Assembly: GCA_000697335.1 (NCBI GenBank) | Contig: JNEM01012544.1 | Coordinates: 1-14,490 of the forward strand | Direction of reading: 5' to 3' | Length of the DNA: 14,490 bases | Source: Conidiobolus incongruus B7586 | Taxonomy: Eukaryota > Entomophthoromycota > Entomophthoromycetes > Entomophthorales > Conidiobolaceae | Shown: in pieces, positions 10,245 through 14,490 of the stretch | Position numbering within the stretch: position 1 is the stretch's first letter | Layout: each line of letters opens with the position of its first letter | The notes under the pieces: generated by a model | The model's input: the letters and a program-made list of their open reading frames with translations, nothing else | The model's database searches: none | What the model was told of the DNA's origin: nothing | Translations under genes and position numbers: made by a program

Positions 10245-12898
10245 TTACATAATCCTACACGAATCCTTATCCATCTTGCCCTGCTTGGCCGCGTTTTTAA
10301 GTAACTGTTCTAGGCGTTTGATCGCGGGTTCGAAGCCAGCGGCTGCAGCTGCTTTGTAGAGTGTCATGACTTGATCGGGATCAGGATTGGCGATATCTTC
10401 GCCCTTCTCATGACATGCTGCGAGATTAAACTGCGCGACGGGTGAGCCTAAGTTGGCAGCCTTTTCGTACCATTCCACAGCGACTACGGGATCTTGAGCA
10501 ACACCACGTCCCATTTGGTAGCACTGTGCAAGGTTGGCCATTGCTGAGGGGTTTTGGGATTGGGCAGCGCGTTGGAACCAGTAGAATGCTTTCTTAGGAT
10601 CTGCAGTAACGCCTTGGCCTCCAGAGCAACATGTACCGACATTGTTCATGGCATCAGGATAGTTAGCTTCAGCCAATTCTAAATAGATCTTAAAGGCTGT
10701 AGTGGGATCTTTTTGGACACCAAGACCGTCTCGATGGCAACCTGCCAAAGAGAATTTGGCTAGGGCGTGTTCATCTTGAGCAGCTTGGTAGAACCAGCGG
10801 TAAGCTTGTGTATAGTCCTGGACAACACCCAATCCATGGTAGTAGCAAGTGGCCAACATGTATTGACCTTCTGTTTAACCACTTTCAGCAGCTTTTTCAC
10901 TCCACATAAATCCGAGTTGGAGATTTGGCGCTACACCATGTCCTTTAATATAGCATTGGGCTAATGCGCACTGAGCTCTTCCATTGCCCTGTTCAGCTGC
11001 CAATTGGAACCACTTTACAGCTTCTTCACGATCTTGAGTGATACCATGGCCCATAAAGTATGAAATACCAACTGATCTTTGGGCTGCTGCGTGGCCTTGC
11101 TCAGCAGCCTTCAAGAACCATTTGAAAGCTTCTTTGTAATCCTTTTCAACACCTCTTCCATTAGCATAGCATTCACCAAGATTGTGCTGAGCAGCTGCAT
11201 TGCCCTGAGCGGCGGCACGCTTGAACCAACCTGCAGCTTCAGATCGATCCTGATTTGCACCAAGTCCAAAATAGTAGCAGGAACCCACATTGTTCTGAGC
11301 TCTTGCATGACCTTGGAGAGCTGCTTTTCTGAACCATTTGAGAGACTCGGAGTCGCTTTGATTTACACCAATTCCATGTTTATACATGATGCCCAAACTG
11401 AACTGAGCTTCCGGGTGATTTTGGTTAGCAGCTTTCAAATAGAGTTCGTGACACTGGCTGTAATATTTTTCCACACCATCACCGTTATAGTAATGGAAAC
11501 CTAAGAGATATTGAGCTTGAGCAAAATTTAGTTTGACAGCTTTTTGGAGATATTCAATGGCTTTAGCATGGTCTACAGGCACTCTAATACCGAGAGAATA
11601 GCATTCGCCAAGTGCGCAATAGGCAAGTGGCACATTTTTGGTTGCAGCGAGTTCGAACCATTCAAGAGCTTTAACGTGGTCAACATCTGTGCCGTAACCG
11701 TGACGATAGCATGTTCCAAGTCTAGCCATTGAATTTTCTTCACCGAGTTTGGCAGCAATTTTGTAATATTTAAAGGCCAAAGGATAATTATGACCAACGC
11801 GATTACCTTCAAAAAATAGATGTCCGACTGTAGCATTGAATGCTGCGGCATCTTCATGATCGACATTGACAATTTCAAAAACTCGGTCCATGGCTTTAAC
11901 ATCTTCCGGATCTTCTTCCAAACGCTTGAGAACCGAAATAAACTCTTCTTCATTAATGAATTGTGCTACTGTGGAATTGACTACAGTGCGATCATCCAAA
12001 TATGCAGAATTGAAAATTGTTATACTCATATCTCTCTGGTCATACAGACAAATGTTGGTTTCGTACATTCCTAAACCTTTCTTAATAATTTCTACAATTT
12101 CATCAGCATAAGGTCTGATTAAAGGATCACTAGACTGACAGCGCCTAAGTAATTTTTCATATGGGGGAGGAGTGGTTGTGGGAATATCTTCAATGATATT
12201 ATTCATCTTCATATAAAGAATATCTTTAGGGAATTTACCCTCATACGGCCTTTTCTCAGCAGCAATTTCCCACATAATGACACCGAATGAGTAAATATCA
12301 GTTTTTTTAGTAGGTTCTTCCAAAGGTTTTTGGTAGATTTCAGGAGCCATCCAACTGGGGGATCCCGCACCCATAAAGGTACCAGTCATAGTTCCCTTCA
12401 TATCTTCTCCAACCTTACAAATACCAAAGTCGGCAATTTTTGCACGGAAGTCGTTGCCGTCAATTTCGATAAGCACATTATCCGCCTTTAAATCTCTATG
12501 AATAATATTTTTACTATGGATAAAATCGATACCTTGAGCAATATCTAATGTAATACGCTCCCTCAAGTTCCAATTATAATTCTTAAAATCTTCAGCAATA
12601 AATTTGGTCAAGTTTTTACCATTCACAAATTCCATCAGCACACAGAGACGATCTTTATTATCGATACAAGTACCCACAAATTGAACAATATAAGGACATT
12701 GACCCAAATTTGCTAGAGCTTTGGCTTCCAAACGCAAACTCTCAGCGTACTTTTTCTTACGACGTTCATCAATTTGATTACTGTCTACTAGGGTTTTCAT
12801 AGCGCAGGTAAACCCGCGATAGTTAACTTTATATACTTTACCGAAAGCACCTTGACCTAAACATGGTCCTTTCCTCACTTGGGAGTATTCAATATGCT
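10245..12898 (-). CDS. TKL-type protein kinase with Sel1 repeats and CaaX-like tail, interrupted by one in-frame TAA
   Basis: Numbering residues from 12878, the kinase keeps its key motifs: glycine loop GQGAFGKV (8-15), Lys28, Glu51, HRDLKADN (127-134), DFG (150-152), APE (178-180) and Arg255, so it looks active. A linker (about 270-343) leads into roughly 14 Sel1 repeats of 36 residues (pattern A.aQ..LG.CY..G.GV...D...A..W...AA.qG), which form a solenoid used for protein binding. The frame has a single TAA at 10875-10877, at the last position of the ninth repeat. Five and a half more repeats follow in the same frame, ending in C-R-I-M. The 5' end is open: 12898 is a probable splice acceptor (TTTTCAAG) and the initiator exon lies upstream. 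GC rises from about 33% in the kinase half to about 57% near the 3' end. Such fusions are numerous in some early-diverging fungi; the substrate is unknown. It may be a fresh pseudogene, a readthrough gene or a sequencing error. Confidence 0.85.
10248..10259 (-). other. CaaX-like prenylation motif (CRIM) codons
   Basis: The last four codons before the final TAA encode Cys-Arg-Ile-Met, a plausible farnesylation CaaX box: Cys fourth from the end, aliphatic Ile at a2, Met at X. It would anchor the Sel1 solenoid to membrane. The yeast Sel1-repeat protein Chs4/Skt5 also ends in a CaaX box. Prenylation here is inferred only. Confidence 0.5.
10875..10877 (-). other. in-frame TAA inside the Sel1-repeat array
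   Basis: The codons read GAA AGT GGT TAA ACA GAA GGT CAA TAC, and the frame on both sides encodes Sel1 repeats. Counting TAA as one residue, the spacing to the next repeat is exactly 36, so neither an indel nor an intron explains it. Sister repeats mostly have His, Asn, Tyr, Phe or Ser here; Tyr is one base change from TAA. Confidence 0.9.
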
Positions 12899-12986
12899 CT
12901 TGAAAAATATTTTGAATAAAAATTTTTACTTATTAATTAAACAAAACGAAAAAAAGACAAATAAAGTTTTTAAGGTGAACAAAAAC

Positions 12987-13041
12987 CTAATAAATTCAAA
13001 TCACCATTATCATAAAATGAACTAAAATCTTCAATAATACT
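12987..13041 (-). other. candidate upstream coding exon of the kinase gene
   Basis: Read on the minus strand this gives S-I-I-E-D-F-S-S-F-Y-D-N-G-D-L-N-L-L. Splicing after G12987 to 12898 would continue in frame as E-H-I-E-Y-S-Q, a natural lead-in to the kinase glycine loop. The implied intron is 88 nt with a poor GTTTTT donor, longer than the others here. No ATG lies in this frame before an upstream stop, so another 5' exon would be needed and the 5' edge is a guess. Confidence 0.3.
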
Positions 13042-14389
13042 CTTTTTATTTACTTATAATTGACAATGAAAAACAATTAAAGATAAAATGTGATATTAAT
13101 ATATCAAAAAAAAACATTACTTAATAATAATACTATTACCTTAAACTTGAAGTAATAGGAAATTTTTTAATTTTTCATTTTTCAAACATATTATTAGTGT
13201 AGAAATTAAGTAATAGCACAATTTTAAAATTAAAATTAAACAAATAAATTAATAAATAATATTTATAAATTAATGAATAATATAAAATTAATAGCCTCTT
13301 TTATTATTAATAACTCTTTTCTATACCTTTAATAAGCTTCTAATACTTAAAAAATAGTTTTTTTATTAAAGACTAAAATTTAATATTTCACAAACCAATT
13401 TAATTTGTTTATAGGAATTTTTTTTCTTGTAAGCTATTTTTTTAATTATTTAAAACAATTATCATAATATAAGTTATAATTAAGTGAATATATTAGATGT
13501 AGTAACTCCCTTTATTTTTTATATAAAAAGCCTTTTATGATTTTAACTTTATATATTTTACAATTATTATACAAAATAATAAGTGTTTTTAATTTATATT
13601 AAGAACACTATTTAAAAACTATTTTATTTAAAAAAATAATATATAATTTAATATTAATTGGTTTTCCTTGAGGTATTAAATAAAAAAACTATATATCATA
13701 ATAATTTATTACAACAATTAACATTTGTTTATATTTAAAATAATTATTCATTGGAATTTATAAAAAAGATTAATTTAACTTAACCTAACATTTTATTTTA
13801 TTTATAAGTAAAAAATTATATAAAAAAATTTAAGATTTATTAATTATAGGTATTTATTGTAAAATCTTTTGTTTTTAGTTATGCCTTAATAAATTTAATT
13901 TAAATATAACTATTTTAATTTTTTTTAGGTTTTTATTTTATTATAAGATATTTATTTTATATTTTTATTAATTAATTAATTTAAATTCAAATTTAAACTT
14001 AATTAAATATAGCATGCTTATATAATTAATATTAAATTATTTTAATAATTCTCTAATAGAAATAATAGGGTATTTTTTAATATATTTTTTTACTCTATTA
14101 GTAAGTAAAAAAATAATAATAGAAATTAATCTTTTAAATTTTGGTAAATTTTAAATAATATCCCTTTTAGCTTTAAAATCATAAATCTAAAAATATATGG
14201 TAGTTTTAAATAAAATATTATCTTTATAAACTATTTTTAAATTCTAGATGATTTTAAAAAGTTTATAGTTAAGTTTTAAAGATACAAAAATAAAAGCTTT
14301 TTAATAATTATAATCTAATTTAAATATAATTAAATTTAAATATAAATTTTAAAATTAAAATATTTTAATAAAAAAAATTAAAATTGCAG

Positions 14390-14409
14390 ATATATATATA
14401 TATATATAT
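14390..14409. repeat. (AT)10 microsatellite
   Basis: Twenty bases of alternating A and T, followed by further TATATA-rich sequence up to about 14446. Confidence 0.9.
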
Positions 14410-14445
14410 TGAAAATATTTATTTTCCTATATATTATATATATAT

Positions 14446-14479
14446 AATCTCTCAAAATATATAATATATTTGAAAGATT
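14446..14479. repeat. imperfect palindrome
   Basis: AATCTCTCAAA (14446-14456) pairs with TTTGAAAGATT (14469-14479) at 10 of 11 positions, and pairing continues inward through AT-rich sequence after one bulged A. It may form a small hairpin or cruciform; function unknown. Confidence 0.5.
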
Positions 14480-14490
14480 AAAATTTAAAA

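Larger units (their letters stand above)
13042..14490. other. AT-rich region upstream of the kinase gene, no recognisable gene
   Basis: About 1.4 kb of extremely AT-rich sequence, with many homopolymer A and T runs and frequent stops in all frames. It should hold the kinase promoter and possibly its first exon, but neither can be placed. The only structures picked out are an (AT)10 run and an imperfect palindrome near the right edge. Confidence 0.6.

Noticed and set aside
10245-10859. A separate small Sel1-repeat gene starting at the ATG at 10857-10859
   Set aside because: It is in the same frame and at exact repeat spacing with the upstream array, with only five codons between TAA and this ATG. 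It is best seen as the 3' part of the kinase-Sel1 gene.
11079-12111. Plus-strand open frames opposite the kinase-Sel1 gene
   Set aside because: They lie antisense to well-conserved kinase and Sel1 motifs and carry only low-complexity Ser/Leu/Cys/Ile translations.
10245-12898. TAA read as a sense codon (ciliate-like genetic code)
   Set aside because: All three genes end at TAA in sensible places, and no other in-frame TAA or TAG occurs in about 2,700 codons. A general code change would show many.

Overview
The window looks like nuclear DNA of an AT-rich, intron-bearing eukaryote, most likely an early-diverging fungus. Reasons seen: coding blocks of roughly 33-58% GC lie in spacers of mostly A and T; there are at least twelve short introns (45-55 nt) with GTA-type donors and TTTAG/ATAG acceptors; and the gene content is a tricalbin, a Vps17-type PX-BAR sorting nexin and a TKL kinase fused to Sel1 repeats. 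The first two are characteristic of fungi, and kinase-Sel1 fusions are abundant in lineages such as Glomeromycotina. I cannot name the species.

Layout. 1-1161: AT-rich upstream DNA starting with an (AT)18 microsatellite, with one weak coding-like patch near 754-1016. 1162-5873 (+): a six-exon gene for a 1482-residue tricalbin / extended-synaptotagmin-like tether (membrane hairpin, SMP lipid-transfer domain, six C2-like domains). 5874-8604: a 2.7-kb convergent spacer with a poly(A) signal, a structured inverted repeat and otherwise very AT-rich sequence. 8605-10045 (-): an eight-exon gene that I reconstructed as a 366-residue Vps17-like PX-BAR protein. 10245-12898 (-): a kinase plus about 14 Sel1 repeats, ending in a CaaX-like CRIM tail but interrupted by one in-frame TAA at 10875-10877. 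A short candidate 5' exon for it lies near 12987-13041. 13042-14490: AT-rich DNA with no recognisable gene.

How the genes relate. Tricalbin (ER-plasma membrane contact and lipid transfer) and Vps17 (retromer SNX-BAR subunit at endosomes) both act in membrane traffic, and the Sel1 kinase may be lipid-anchored through its CaaX end. They are not obviously co-regulated: tricalbin converges on Vps17, while Vps17 and the kinase are head-to-tail with about 200 bp between them. No mobile element, virus-like element, tRNA, rRNA or CRISPR array was recognised. The best candidate for something unusual is the kinase-Sel1-CaaX gene, whose membrane-anchor end lies behind a single stop codon at an exact repeat boundary.
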